64,000 bases of DNA from Formicarius rufipectus. Taxonomy: Eukaryota > Chordata > Aves > Passeriformes > Formicariidae. The notes under the pieces were generated by a model, which ran no database searches, was not told the origin of the DNA, and saw only the letters and a program-made list of their open reading frames with translations. Of the stretch, positions 36,807 through 50,900 are shown one piece after another. Within the stretch, counting starts at the first letter, position 1; each line of letters begins with the position of its first letter. Position numbers and translations under genes: made by a program. The DNA lies in the NCBI GenBank assembly GCA_013399695.1, contig VXAU01000760.1:1054001-1118000 (forward strand), read 5' to 3'.

Positions 36807-36820
36807 GTTGCCATGGTTAC
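36807..36820. promoter_or_regulatory. RFX X-box-type palindrome
   Basis: The sequence gttgccatggttac consists of the half-site GTTGCC, then AT, then GGTTAC, whose reverse complement is GTAACC. Both halves fit the RFX consensus GTNRCC with the usual spacing. RFX factors bind such sites at ciliary, MHC class II and neural enhancers. No promoter is visible nearby, so an enhancer site is the likelier reading if it is functional. Confidence 0.55.
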
Positions 36821-38909
36821 AAGATCCTGCAGCAATCAAAACAGAAAGTAAGTTTAGAATTGGAAGTGACAGATTTATTCATCACATACTTAACAAGCCT
36901 TTGAAGGGAAAGAGAGAGTTTGTCAGAGTCCTTAGGCTGTGTATAAAAAGATTGTGGAGAAATACTCAGAGAATTGCCAATAGGCACTTCAGTTGGAGAG
37001 GACTGGCTAATATTTGCATTAGAACCATTGCACAGATGTGTTTGCTTGAAACTTTTGCTCTGGATGACAAAACCATTGAAGTCTGCAAGCCTGTTGTCAT
37101 TTTTCTTCAGTCTCGGCAATAAATGGTCAGTGAAAATTGCTGTCCTGTGAATGGAGAGTTTCAAACTGTTCCAGGCACAGCTTAGGAGGCAATGAATGCA
37201 GGGCAGCCACTTCTGAAATCAAACCTTTGGAAACTTCTCTCATTCTAAACAAATTTCAGAAATTAAGTTTTCAGCATCCCCTACTAAAAATTGCTAGAAT
37301 CCTGCAGAGGCATTTATGGGATTTCTGTGGGACCCTGCTGAGCTGTCTTCTCCCGGACTTTTTTTTACAGTTTTCTGATTTAGTAAATAGTACTTTGGGA
37401 CACAGACTCGGTCCTTTTCAGAAACTTTCACTCACTTGTATGTGTGAGATTGGAAACAAACAACATCAAAAACTACTTTAGCTGTGAAAGGTCACAGAAG
37501 ACAAAACAGATTAAAGTAACCATTAGAAACAACAGGAGGAAAGTGTTGCAGTCATCTCATTCTCTTGGGTAAGCTTCTGCAGTCTTAGAGCTGTACTGAA
37601 GTTAATTTTCTGTCTTACTTAGTCCTTTCAACCTCCTCAGAAATCACCTCTCCCCCTCCCACCTCTCTAAACTGAATGTATATTTAATAAGAGGACATGC
37701 AAAATCAAACTCATTTCCTGGTTTCTCCTATGTATAAACACCCAGTGCTAATTGAATTTTTTTGTAAATCAATGTTCACAAAAAAATAAAGCATGTTTCC
37801 TTAGTTCAAAGCATGTCTGGTTTGAAGGGTTTTGGGCTCAAATCAAGAAACCTCTGTGACATTATATAAACATGCAAAGAAGCTTGCTATAACTGATAGA
37901 ATTTCTTTCAATTGTTTTTCTTTTTCTTTTTTCCAACCTGAGGCTTTCTAGTAAATCTTGGAGATGAAAATTCACTTGCAAAAAAATCCAAAAGAAAGCA
38001 GTCAGTCTGTGTGCTGCAAACCAGCTGTGTTTAGGTGCCCTCCTATGCTAGGAAGGTGACTTGCTATAGAGGGGAGCACGGGGCAGGACTTTAAAGCGCC
38101 CAATTGATGTGTAAGTACATGAGCAAACTGTCTCAGAATCAATGCAGTGTGGTGCTCAGCCATGAGATGCTCTCCAGTGTGGAGAGGTTCTTGTTTCACT
38201 GCATCCAGCAGGGCTCTCCTTTCTACTTGGTGATTTAACTTTTGCATGTTCAGTGTTTGTTGGCACAAAAGTTGTCAGGGTTTCCACAGAATCTTGTATG
38301 GGGAGCTTTGTATTTGTGAATCACTGCTTAGGTATTTATGTTCACATGCACATTTTAAACTCAAGTGTTGCATTCCATTATTAGAGATGAATAATGAAAT
38401 AAATAATATTTGCTCTTGATTTAAATGATCCCACAAAGATATCTTTGCTAGCATATATTTAGATATCATTCTCTTCAGCATTCTGAGGGTTCCAAATGAA
38501 TTAAGTCCATCTTATGAAGAAAAAGAAAAGAGTTAATAAGAAAATTTGAGATTTTATTTGCTGCTATTTCTGAAGCTAATGCTATTCATAAAATGTGGGT
38601 GGCTGCCTGATATTCCTCTTCAAATCCTCAATGCTTCAAAAATATGCACAAGAGTGTGATTTACAGTATCCTGTATCCTGTGTGCCTTTCTCCTTTGTCT
38701 CAACCACACAATCACAGAGGAAGAACACCACCTAATAGCCTACAAAAACATAAACCAATGAATATCCAGTGTTTGGGGATGGAGTGGAATCCCCAAAACA
38801 CCTGGAATGCATTTGCCCAAAATATTAATCTTAGGAGTAATATCTATGCATTTTGAAGATAGGAGTTAATGCTCACAAGACAGTTGCCTGGTTGTCTTTT
38901 AAATTATAG

Positions 38910-38960
38910 TTTTGTGGTTGTTTTGTTTGTTTGGGTTTTTTTGTTTGTTTTTGTTTATTT
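38910..38960. repeat. T/G low-complexity array
   Basis: TTTTG and TTTG units with one GGG interruption, ending in 'tttatttctg'. Confidence 0.88.
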
Positions 38961-41035
38961 CTGTAACTGGAAAAAATTGTTGTAGTTGTCCATTGCCCCA
39001 CTACAAACATGCACTAATTCCTAGGTGAGTACTCCTGGTCTTTCCCAGGGCACAACCAGCTTTGTTAGTGTGACTTAATGTTTTCTGGAACGTCAGATGT
39101 GTATAAACAGGCATGGCACTGTAAGGTTATTTAGACAGATAGACATAAGTATTTTTTTGTCCATTAAAATAGATTTAAGTCAATGTTTTGCTCTGAACCA
39201 AGCTCACAGTCTTCTACAGCATTTCATTTGTGGGGCTGCAACATTTTAGACTGCTCTGCCAGGCCAAATCTGGCTATATCCTTCATGTATGAGGGGAAGA
39301 TGGACCTTTATAAGAGTTGATCTTAGTCTTGTGTCTCAGTTCTTAGTAGTTTATAAATGAGGGCATATTTATCAATAGAAATTTTTTTACGTATTTCTAC
39401 TGATAATTAACTCTCTAAAATCAAATACTTACTTAAGGAATGATGTCTTAAGAAAAAAAATCTGCCTGTATCATAGAAATATGTTGTCTGTATGCCAGTT
39501 TTCTTGGCTAAGTAAAACATGAAAGAGTGTTATGAACATGTCACTGTGCATGGCACATAGGGGAATTATTTTTGTAGTATTTGTTCCAGGTTAATTGTAC
39601 ATTATGAAATTAAGTCATTTTGTCTCACTGCTTAGATCTACAGTAATTTTTCCTTAGTTATTGTGTTAGCAAGTACAGCGTGACCTTATTAAAATGGAAA
39701 TCCTGTTAGTCCCTTTTGTCAAAGCCACAAAGCACAGAGTTGCCCAGGTTTGAAAACTCTAAAACTGCATTTCTTTGGCTCTCCTATAGGTATAATAGTT
39801 TCTTGACATATATACCCACTTTTCTGTGCGTATGCTTGGTGAAATTTATGCAACATTTCAAAGATGATGTCCGAGATCAAAATTAATTTTCTTCTCTTTA
39901 AACAGAACACAATAAACCCATTTTAACAAGCACCAAAGCTGAAGATCCTATTCTGAGATGATGTAGTTGTGTATATTACCTAATAGACAGATTACTTTTC
40001 TACTTTTCTTCATGAAAACTCACAATAAGTTTAGATTTAAAAGAACAGTTGCAGTATAATGTTTCTCAAGAGAGGAAGGACATTATTTTATACTGAAGAA
40101 TGGACTGTAATTTCCAAGAATGTAGTGGAATTGTTGTCCCTTAAAAACCTCAAGCTGAGATGCAATGACTCACCTCTTGCCTTGGTAGATTGTCATAAGG
40201 GCAGCCAGACTGGAATCATCACTGATTTGAGCTGCACCCCCCGATCATAGGCTCAAAATCTTGGCAAATTCTGATTTATAGCCAGGCAGCTTTAGGAATT
40301 AGGAGAAGGCAGAGATTTGTGATACTCCATCAAGCTCCATTGCATCTGATTAAGAACTTTGCCCTCTGAAGGAGGACGGTGCAAAACCATATTGGGAGTT
40401 CTATTTGTGTGCTGGTCTTTTTGTGGTACTGTTTCAATAGAGTCATATTGGAATTGAAAGTTCATCCTGACAAATGAGGGAACCATCTATTAATCTTACC
40501 AGGACTGAAATGTATAGTCCTAAAAGTAGAATCTCCAGAGGAATTAATCTAAATTCATTTCCTCTTCAGGTTTTCAGGTACAACTAAAGTCTAAATTTTT
40601 AAAAACTCTTTTTTTTCCTGTCACTGATTCCTTTTTTGGGGTGAATTTACTTAATGCTTTCTGCAAGGTACTGGACTGAGACCTGGGTTTCTGGGGAGTT
40701 TTCTCAGAGTTGCAGGACGTACTTAACAGCAGGGTGATGCTCATTAGTATAACATTATTGTATTACCAGTTAATTAGGCTTATAATGCTAATTCAGATTT
40801 AGATCACTTTGATGACAGCAAAGAATGAAGCTGATCATTAGGAACTATAATTTGTTAAGTGGATATTTTTTCACAGAGCCTAGGCCAACTACCACAAAAT
40901 ATTTCAAAAACAGCTTTCTGTATTTATTCTCTTATCATTTTGGTAATTCACAAACACTGAGGGGGGGACATGGGACAGATCACCCAAATTTCAAGGTGTC
41001 AGATACGGTGGGCATTTGGAGTCACCAAAGGATGA

Positions 41036-41067
41036 CTATTCAACTATTCAGTCACCTATTCAACTAT
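41036..41067. repeat. Short direct repeat, 20-bp period
   Basis: ctattcaactat occurs at 41036-41047 and again at 41056-41067. It is probably a local slippage duplication. Confidence 0.7.
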
Positions 41068-43332
41068 CAATGATTGATTTTATATTTTTAAGATAATATT
41101 GATGGGCTCTTTAACAAAATAAATCGAAGTATTTCATTTTAGGCAGAAGAAATTGCTAACACTATTCAATATACTACGATATAAATGTAAGGATGAGGTT
41201 TGGATAAGCTTACCATTCAATGATTCAGCCTGTCAAGCTAATTTTACATTTAAAAGTTGTTTTGCCCAGAACTTTTCCATCTCTCTAATAAGAAATATCT
41301 CCTTTGCCTATTTGCACATAGAATGGGAGAATGTGAATTATTTCATTATAAGATGATATATTCCACAAAAGTTGGTTCATGTCAGGACATCCAACAAAAA
41401 CTTACACTAACCACTTTCCCGTGTGGATTTCCCTCTTCACTGACTTTTCGCAACACTCAAAGTAGTGTGCTAGAATTTTATCTATTCATAGTTCAGTAAC
41501 ACTTTATTTTCATCCTGTTATGGGAAGACCATAGGAATTCCTCCTGATGCTAATTAAAAAAATTAGGTCATTTGTATAGATCAATTGTTTGCTGTTTATT
41601 CTCTGAATATTTAGTAGCAGAAAATTGTTGGCAGGAATTGTTATTGACACAGCAAAGTTTAAATTGACACAAGAGAGTATTTGTGGGAAATATATTTCAC
41701 AGTTGGGGTAGGAGCACTGAGAAGTCATCACCTTAACATTCCTTGGTCTGCATAGTTAAAGAAATCAGCATGTTTTGGGTGTCTACAGAAATAATGAAAA
41801 ACAGGCAGCAGAATAAGCATTTTTAGGACTTATCTGAAAGATGCTTTTAAATGACGTGGAATTGCAAGCAATGCATTCATCTGATATGGAAGTCCTTAGG
41901 CAAACTCCTTTCCTGTGGAATTTGCCATTAAAAAAAGTAGATGAGAATTCCATAGCTCTGTGTGGAGTGTTGATTGTGTGTTGAGTAATTGTCTGCGAGA
42001 CAAGAGAAATAAAAAACTTTCAGTGCTAATGGACATGTAGCTGAGCCCCAAAATGTATGTTTGTGTAACGTGAAATACACATACAGGTGAATGCAAATGT
42101 ATAAATTAGAGTTTATAGATTTCCATATACGCTTTCTGTAATTTTTGCTCTAAAGACATTGTTAAATCACAAGTTACAAAGCATCCAGATGCCTTCTTTC
42201 CATATTAAGGAAAGGTTGGCTTTTTCTTTATTTCCCCCCTTTAATGCAAATTATATTAAAAAAAATAATTATCTTGAGTTAATGTTGAATCAGGATAACT
42301 AGAAAAACTTGGACATGTATTGAGTAGTTTAAATGAGTCTGTGGTATAGAAGGCCATCTTTTTGTTTGTTTTTCCCCTGACTGAACATTATCATCCTTAT
42401 GTCCTTCTGGCAATATAAAGAAGGTCTGAGGCAGGTTTAAAGAAATTTTCTCTCAATTCGATAGACAGTTACCAGACCAAAATAAAATAAAAGGACCTTG
42501 GTAAAGAGCTAATAGGTCTTTTGTGTCTTCTGGAAAGCCATATTTTAAATATTGAAAATGATGCTTTGGATGCACTTACCCAGTGCTTTTGGGTCATATC
42601 TCAGATCTATTCCAGCAGTGTGATGAACTGGAGCTAATATATAGCCACAGGTGTTCTTCAGAACTTTGGGTATCATTGTAAAACAAATTGAATTTGTCCC
42701 ACTGAACTGAACACACGTATTTTCTTGGTAGAACATAGTCTGTCAAAACAAGCTGAGGCCAGCTGAGCACAGATTTGTTGTTTGCTGCTGCTGACACAGA
42801 ACAGCTTATTTATCATTGGAAGTCCAAGTCCAGCTCCTTGTTGTTCATTTGAGAAGAGAAACAATTCTTGTTTGGCTTTTCTCTTGTGCAGTGTGATATT
42901 GAATTCCTTTGCTCTGGATAGCTGCAAATACAAAGATTTTCAGGAATATGTCCTAGAACTTGGTGAGGTTGTCTGCTATAAATCTCCTTTCAGTGCAAAG
43001 TACTTCTTCTAGTCATTATTAAGGCTGGTGGTGACTGTGTTTACATTGGAAGTACAGAATCACATAAGCATTTCATGAAAATATTGCCATGCTACTTGTG
43101 CTGCTGCCTGCAGAGCTTGATTTGTTTTCACTAGACACTAGTTTTTATTTTCTCCAGATTTGCTATAAAGACCTTGAAATTCATTAATCACATGTTAGCT
43201 CTGGGGTACTAACCCCAGCTTCACAAGGGGGGTGGCGAGCGTGGAGTGAAAGAGGGGTTAATTTTACTCTTGCTAATAGTTCCTAGGTAAAACAGTTCTT
43301 AAAGTAACAGGGTGGTCTTTTATTTGGTTGAG

Positions 43333-43397
43333 GTTTGTTTGTTTGTTTGGTTTTTTTTTTTCCTTTTTTTGTTTGTTTGATTTTTTTTTTTTTTTCT
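43333..43397. repeat. T/G array passing into T homopolymers
   Basis: (GTTT)n, then two T-runs separated by 'cc' and '(GTTT)2ga'. Confidence 0.9.
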
Positions 43398-44083
43398 GTT
43401 AAGTTTCCTTGTCCCTTGTTCTCGCCATTCTTAACAAAAGGGTAGTTCTTGGTTCCCTGAGTTAAACTGTGCTGGGTGCCAGAAGGGTTTGAAGTTTTCA
43501 TTTTTTTTTTAAATGGAATGAAATGTGCTAATTTTCTTTGCTAAATAACATGTGCTCTGCTATATGTTTCAATCTGTCTTTCATCTGATCTATTAGGCAC
43601 ACATTATCAGTGTATAATGAATATACAAAGATATTTCTCTTAGAAATGACAACTATATAAATAATTCAAGTAGTCAGAAATAAAAATTGCTGTGGCTTGC
43701 CTTGTGCTTTCTCCTCTAGCAATCTGACACCACAGAAGTATATGGGTATGCTGCTTGGGAATGATCAACACAGGACTTCATGTCCTCTACTCAAAAACTG
43801 AATGTTGTCCAAGTATGAAAGAACAGCTCATATATTGTGGTTTGCCCACAGACCCTTCCAATGAAAGAAAGCTCAGCAGAGATGGTCCAGGGAGATGTGA
43901 AACTCAGGAATAATGCAGGATCTGGGTAATCCCAGAGGGGGACCAAAGGATTTTAGATAAACAGCTGTCACAGCTGAGGGAATCCATTGGTGGTTTATCT
44001 CTGAGCTCCTTAAAGGAGTGTTGGTCTCCCTGTCAGCCAGATGGGCACTGGGGGAGTTTAGTGGGTGCTACAGCAATGTAGGG

Positions 44084-44090
44084 TATAAAA
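44084..44090 (+). promoter_or_regulatory. TATA-like box in a GC-richer island
   Basis: gggtataaaaagtg fits the TATA consensus and lies in a GC-richer segment (43860-44170) unlike its surroundings. It could be the remnant of an LTR promoter or simply chance. No LTR ends, target-site duplication or reading frame were identified. Confidence 0.2.
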
Positions 44091-45467
44091 AGTGAAGAGA
44101 GAACAGACCTGAGCTGTTTCAACCCATGTACTCTTTCACAGTCACTGGGGCTGCCCAGTGTCCAGATAGTGAGCATATTCTGGAGAGATTGATATGGGAA
44201 TCCCATTGGAATTGTGATTGAACTGTGTATTGCAGTTTGTGCTCCCTCACTCTGTATATATCTAAATCAGATCAGAAATCTGGTGCAACATCAGCCACTC
44301 TCAAATAGATAAGTTTTATATTAAACAGTACACTTTCTACTCGTGAAATATCTAAAAGAACCTGGTCAGTGAGTATTGACCTCTGACAAATAACTGCTGA
44401 AAGGGATGGCCTAACTAGAATCATTTTCCTGAGGAACACAGTATCTAGGCAGACAATAAATGTTCATTCTATGTAACTGCTTAATGTCCAAACTGGTACT
44501 AAAAAAGCCCTTTACTTGAAAGCTAATAGTCTAGTGGAAGCAAACACAGAATGCTGAAGGACAGAGGACGTGAAATTGGCCCTTGTGGAATGAAAAAGCT
44601 GATGTGAAGAGGAGAGTGTTTCAGTGTGGATGTGAGAAACACATGTAATGACTTTCAGGGCAAATGAATCTAGCAAATAAGCCCAGAACTGCTGCCAGAT
44701 TTAACATTTCTGGTGGTTTTACAAGAAGAAAATAAAATAAAGAAATTGAATATTTTCTGCAAATGCTCAGATTGCTGTTATACTTCTTTGTGCCTATTTG
44801 TGTTGCTTTGTTGTTAAATTACAAGAAGATTAAATCAATGGCAAAAATGGGTTAATATATTTTGGAAATATTCTACATTTTTAGGCCTTTTGATAAAAAA
44901 AAAAGGAGGAAAACTGTACTATTCCTCTTGAAATCTATTCTGCTTCAAATTTATCCTTTGTAGTTAGGGTGTAAGAGCATTTCTTGGGTCATAAGTTAGG
45001 TACTGCAATATTATTGTTAGTATTGTGTGAGATATATACATACACACACAAAATCTCTCATACAAATTGCAGATAAAAATAGTAGCATTTTTCTTTTCTT
45101 TTCTGTGGAGTGAGAAGATACTGTAAAGAGACTGGTGCTTCTTCAACGACAGTGTCTTATTTTCTTAAAACTAAAGTATCTTCCAAGGAAATGAAATGCA
45201 CCAGATCCTGATGTTTAACCTAGCAATGAATAATTCATATAAAGTGATTGGAAAATAAAATATCTTCCTTACGACTGAAAAGACAACACTTTCCCCTTTG
45301 AGAAAAGTGAGTAGCTATGGAACTTGTAAAACTATTTGAAATATACCATATATGGCAAACAATAGATTTGTTTGGCATTTTGCTTTTATTTCGTCCATAC
45401 CTGTTGGAGACTTTTATGATTAGAATTATAGTGTGACTTTATCACAGCTCGTGTTGGTGTTTTTATT

Positions 45468-45493
45468 AAAAAAGAAAAAAAAAAAAAAAAAAA
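45468..45493. repeat. A-rich homopolymer
   Basis: An A-run with one G interruption. It is low complexity. Confidence 0.9.
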
Positions 45494-46759
45494 GCCCTGT
45501 GCATGCCAAACCCACTGTTGATTACCAGTGTGTGAGGGCAATGCAGACTTCAAAGCATTCAAATGCCATTTATCTGCATCATGATGTTTATACATATATT
45601 TTGAAGATGCCCTTTCCTTACTTTGCTGATTATGATATGAATCACATTATGAAAAATTGGTATCCTTATATCTCTCTACTAAACAAGCTTTTATGAGGGT
45701 TCCTTTGGTGTGATTGCTGATGTCCTGTGTTGCTGGGAAATGAAGTAATTTCACATCTTATGAATACTTTGTGTAAGACACCCTGTGAAAAATATCCTTA
45801 AGAAATCTGCTGAAAATACTTATGAAGTATTTGAAGACCCATAACTCTAAAACTGACTACCACAAATTATACTAAAGAAGGAGAATGAAAAAAGTAATTC
45901 TTTTGCTGATGGAAGTTGGCAGCTGTATCACTCATTTTCTTAGTGAAATGGATTCAGCAGAATTAATGTTGGACATAAAACTTACTTTGAGAGGCAAAAC
46001 TGCTTAAGTTGCAACCTTATAAATATGAGAGGTCTTCCACAGGATAGGAATGAAGATTTCTGATAAAATACAGGTTTAAAGGGAAAAGTGCTTTCAAAGC
46101 ATCCATTTCTGAGAACCAAACCTGGGCCTCCTGTAGTGTCACAAACCCCTGCTTGGGAGGGCAGACACGTTGTTTGGGTTTGTGCCTGGCTGGTTTGCAG
46201 TGCAAACACAACCCTCGGTGCTGGAAGCCTTGCCAATGTTTTCAGTGTGCACAACTGTGGGCTTTGTTTGGGAGCCTTAATTTTTCAAAATTCCTAATTT
46301 AGCAGCAACTGTGGTAATTTTTCCTTTCAATCAGAAGTCAAATTTTCAGACTTTTAACCAACGATGTAGCCGTCCTGCAAAGCCACATGTCCATTCTGCC
46401 CATGAACAGGGACCATCATTCTGTTCTTCTCCCACATAATCAAACGTCTCTCACTTGAAGAAGCTACTTGCATTTTAAGGGTGTTTCTGACCAGGCACTA
46501 AGCACTTGCCTTTCTATTAATATTATTACTTCTTTTAAAAGTGAAAAACTATTTGGACCAAGTGTCTTATTTATTCTTCATTTTGTTGTGAACAACTGTA
46601 TGTAAACAGGCAAGTGTTTTATACAGATCATGCAGTGATGGTCTGGGGTCAGCAGTGATGACTTTATTGAAATAATTGCTCTTAGGAAGCTGTCAGTAGG
46701 CATAGAGAATTGTGTGCATTTAGGTAAGATTGCTGTCATTTACATGAGAGTATGGGCAC

Positions 46760-46776
46760 TTTTTTTTTTTTTTTCC
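46760..46776. repeat. T homopolymer
   Basis: About 15 T followed by CCCC. It is low complexity. Confidence 0.85.
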
Positions 46777-47904
46777 CCAAAGCCTTCTTTTTTCTAAGAT
46801 AATTTGATATTGTGTCGTTCAATCAAACACAAGTTTTATAGGCATCGTTAGGCAGGGCAGAGTTTTCATCCTCAAAAGGATCTTTTTTGAGTTCACTAAG
46901 TTGTTATTTTAGTTTTTTAATTTCTTTTCTGACTTTTTACGTGTTGTAGGAGGCAGGCATTTAAACAGCCAAACAATAATTTTTATGTAGGTAATTTAAA
47001 TATAACTGTCAGATAAAATTAAAGTTCTCTGCCAGCTTTCAGGGACTTTATTATTATGTTCCATTCTGGATCAAATTTTCAAAAATTCAGACTCTTTGAA
47101 TTTAAATTCATGGTTTAGTCCTTGAATAAACTGTCTCATATCAAAACTTTCATTCTCCAAGTTGCCTTTCCCACTCTTTGCCTTGGTCATGTGCTGAAAT
47201 GAGAGATGCTGCACTCACTCTGCCGCTTTGAAACTGAGTAGGCCCTTCCTAAATTCTCTGACAGATGTGGAACCTTTTGTGGTGAGTTTGTTGGAACTTC
47301 TCAAAAGTTTTGTCGTTGGAGTACTTTTTTAACTGCTGCAACAAGAATTCCCTGATGAAGTAAGGAATACAGCAATCAGGGGATGTTCGCCTGCTCAGAT
47401 TATTCTGTGCCTTTGCTGAGACTTGTTCACATGCAGTGCTTAAGAAAAGTGATGTTAGTCCCCTGACAGGGGCAAAGCCAATGTGCTGAGAGTTTGAATG
47501 CCTTTGTGGGTGCTGTCACACAGAAGTTGAGCAGCCTTGGACTGTGCTGGCTGAACCTCCTGTGCTACAAGTGGTTTTCTGCAGAGGCTTCAATTGCAGC
47601 CGGGCATTAAACCTGCCCAACAGCTTCTTGTACTCGATTCTTTGACATGCTTTATTGCACTGCCTTCACAGCTTTAGTTGATGGGCTCTTATTTATGGTG
47701 AGTGTAGATAAGTGCTGTATGGTAGAGATTATAGAGACCAGATAGGTGATTTATTTTTTTTTAATTCAGTCTGTAATTCAAATCTTAAATCTGTGATTAA
47801 TTTTTTTTTTAATTATTATTATTTGTAAGCTGGACCAAAAGTGTGTCAAGTGCCTATATCAGTGTTTTTAAAACACATATTAGTTCTTCTAACACTGTTC
47901 TGTT

Positions 47905-47973
47905 AAAAAAAAAAACAAAACCAAACCAAACCAAAACCAAAAAAAAACCCAAAACAAAACCAAAAAACAACCC
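47905..47973. repeat. A/C low-complexity array, (CCAAA)n/(CAAAA)n
   Basis: This is the reverse-complement counterpart of the T/G arrays, with A-runs separated by CC or CCC and three clean CCAAA units. It is one of only two long arrays in this orientation. Confidence 0.9.
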
Positions 47974-50900
47974 CAGATATCACAGTGTGTCCTTGGGTAT
48001 TTTAAACAATAATGTGTCCTTAGCACCTTTGCTAAAATACGTTTACTTTAGTCTTCTTTCATAGTTCACCAAGTGACTCCATCACAAGCTATCAAAATAA
48101 CTTGGTTAGCAAGATAAAGAGGTCTGCAGCTGGAAAATGAGGGTACAGTAAATGCATCCTGCTTGGCTTGGGAGCTTTCAGAATTCTTGGATTTGGGAGA
48201 TGAATCAGTACCTCACTCAGGAAATCAGCATGGGTATGACAAGACCAAGGAATACACCCCAAAGATTTTTTTTCTTTCTTTCCTGTTTCAAATATAAAAT
48301 GCTTCCCAAGTCACTTTGTGTCTGTTCCCTCAAGGACGGCCTCATTATTATTCTCTGCAGGGTCAGGACAGGAAGGAGGTGGGTTATGCTGTGTTTAGCA
48401 ATGGGCATGAAGAGCTTAACCAAATCAGACCAAGGATAAAGGAATCGATAGCAAGAGACAAACAAAATAAGCAGTGCTGCTCTCTGAATATCACAGCTGT
48501 CTCACATATTTTCCTTTCTGTTTTGTGAAAGAAAAGCTCTGGGCTTCTATAGAAAGTCTGCTTTTCAGGTGTGGTGGGGTTCAAGAGCTCCCTCTTTAAT
48601 GACAGAATTTGAAGACAGACAACATAGATGTGGGGAAAGGAAGAACACAGAAATGACTAAGAACCCAGGGTTTGGTATTATCTATGAGAGGGGAAAAAGG
48701 GAACAACCAAAACAAAAAGGCACTCCATTCCTCTCATTCTCAAACAAAAAGAAATGCCACCAATAACAACTAAAACCACTACTGGCCCACACATTCCAGT
48801 AGTTTTAGGGTAGAATTATTCTCTCACAGTTTAGATATCGAAAGTAGAATTGTTTTGTATCTGACAATTTATATTTTATAGTAAAAGAAAGTAAATGGGC
48901 CAAGGCATGGGTAATGCCATTGCAAAGATAGAGGTTGGGAGAGTGTGTAAATCCTGGTGCATCAGTAATATTGTAGCATCATTGCCTAAGTGCAAGTGCA
49001 TACCCAGCTTTCTGTGTAGTCAGTATATATCTATATCCCTGTTCTCACTGCTTTTCCTTTTGCCGTGCTAAGGAAACTGAAGGCTTGTGGCTGCTCTCTG
49101 TTTCTGATGATGATGATTTTACCAGACAAAACACTACTCTTTTCCTTGACCTGTTAATCAAATCATCTAGATCTGTACGATGATCTCTGGTTCACAGTCA
49201 GCATGGAAAATTTCAGTAAAAAACAATGCATGCTGAATTGTTGATGTTTTCATTGAATTGTCAAACTTGGTGAATTCCTTGATGTATCAACAAGTGACAT
49301 TCTGAAAGGTTTGGTTTTCAAATTTGTGGAGAAAAGTGACAGAAATGTCCATTATTGTTGTATTTTTGCCTGTATTGCCATACCAAAAAGTTTCCATACC
49401 TCCTAAAGGTCATATTTTATTAGAGTAAGTCCAGGTTTCAGTAACAGCATTAAATTCTTGGTAAATGTGTAAAAGGAGAGTGAGTCCCACAGTTCAGAAG
49501 TGTAGCTCTCTTTCCTGACCAGTAGTGACTTAGAATTACAGAGCTACCCATTTGTTGTGTTGTTGACACTGAATCCTGCATAAGGCCATTGCATATTTTT
49601 GCTGACTTCATAGAAATGAAGTTTTATACTGATGACTTGGCAGGCATCATTGAACTTTTCTGTGACAGGGCAAAAATGTAGCAATGGAAACAAAATAAAA
49701 TACAATAGGTTAAAATGGACCAGAACCCCAAACTGCTCATGCTCAGTGAAAAAGAGATGAAATCACTGAATGAAACTTAATTATCTGGCTTCATGAGGAA
49801 GGACTCTCTGCCACCCATATGGTGCAGAAGAGACTGAATTTGAGATTTGTCCACCAAAGAAGCAGGAAAGAAATAAGAGGAAACTTTGTGCCTACACAGA
49901 GTCAAGCAAAATTGCAGCTGCCTGCAAACGTAGAGGGGAGTGTCATCCACTCATCTGGAAATGCCTTTCAAGAGTGCTGTAAAATGGATGCACATGGGAG
50001 AACATTTACCTGAATAACAGCAAGTAATCCCTAACTGAACTTCCAAAGGCTGTTTCCTGACAATGCAAAGCATTTTACTTTTATCCTCCTCTTTTCTTAG
50101 TGCTGATTAATAGATATGTTGATTCTACAGTTGCCACTGTAAAAGAAATCATCACAATACAACCAAGTACATTTTGGAGGGGTATTTATGTGTCATTCTC
50201 CTTCTATTCAGTACCTTTGTCAAAATCAAACCAAACTGATTGGCTTAAAAACACTCGGACTATTTAGAAATAAATTCATATGTAGATTGTTTTGATTTAT
50301 GTAAGTCATCCCAAAATTCAAAATGTAATAAATCTTGAAAGTTTCAGTGTGAAGTAAAAGCATCCATATATCAATGTGCATTGAAAAATCACTTAGAGTT
50401 AAGTCATTATCATGATTCTAGGTTGTATGTGTATATACACACATATACACAAAGGAATTTAATGAATTTCCTGCTACCTCTAAGTTTCTATTTAAAAAAA
50501 ATTAAATGTTATGTTTTAGTTACAACTGGGGCTAAACCCAGAAGTTTTTAAGGGTAATATTTCTTCTTTCATACCTGGGTCTAGAGTGTTGTTGTCTTTA
50601 AAACTGCAAGTTGGGAAAACAAAATATGTTCATGAAACAAGAACCATCCACTTGCCATACCCTGAGTCTGTTTGCACTGCCAGTTCTCACATATTCACAT
50701 GTGCTTCAGCTGGGGTCAGCTGATACATTTCATAGAAATATGTTCTATTTTTCAATTCTTTGTCAGACACTTGCAAGTTTACTTTAGTAATTTTAATTTT
50801 ATTGCAAGAATATTGTATCTGGACCTTTTGTTGACTTTGTTCATCACTTTCACAGCAAGACTGTTTGAAAATCATTAAAGACTCAATGAATCTTACAGGT

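Larger units (their letters stand above)
36821..43332. other. Non-coding sequence
   Basis: Overlapping frames of about 100 codons occur on both strands at 36808-37164, and the plus frame has no ATG near its start. A GC-richer patch lies at 38010-38260. The 40740-40860 segment is rich in TAAT cores. An inverted repeat, ctggggt/accccag, lies at 43201-43218. Confidence 0.6.

Noticed and set aside
36808..37164. Overlapping frames of about 104 and 115 codons on opposite strands
   Set aside because: The plus frame begins with TTG inside the X-box and has no early ATG. Mutual overlap and lack of motifs argue against coding.
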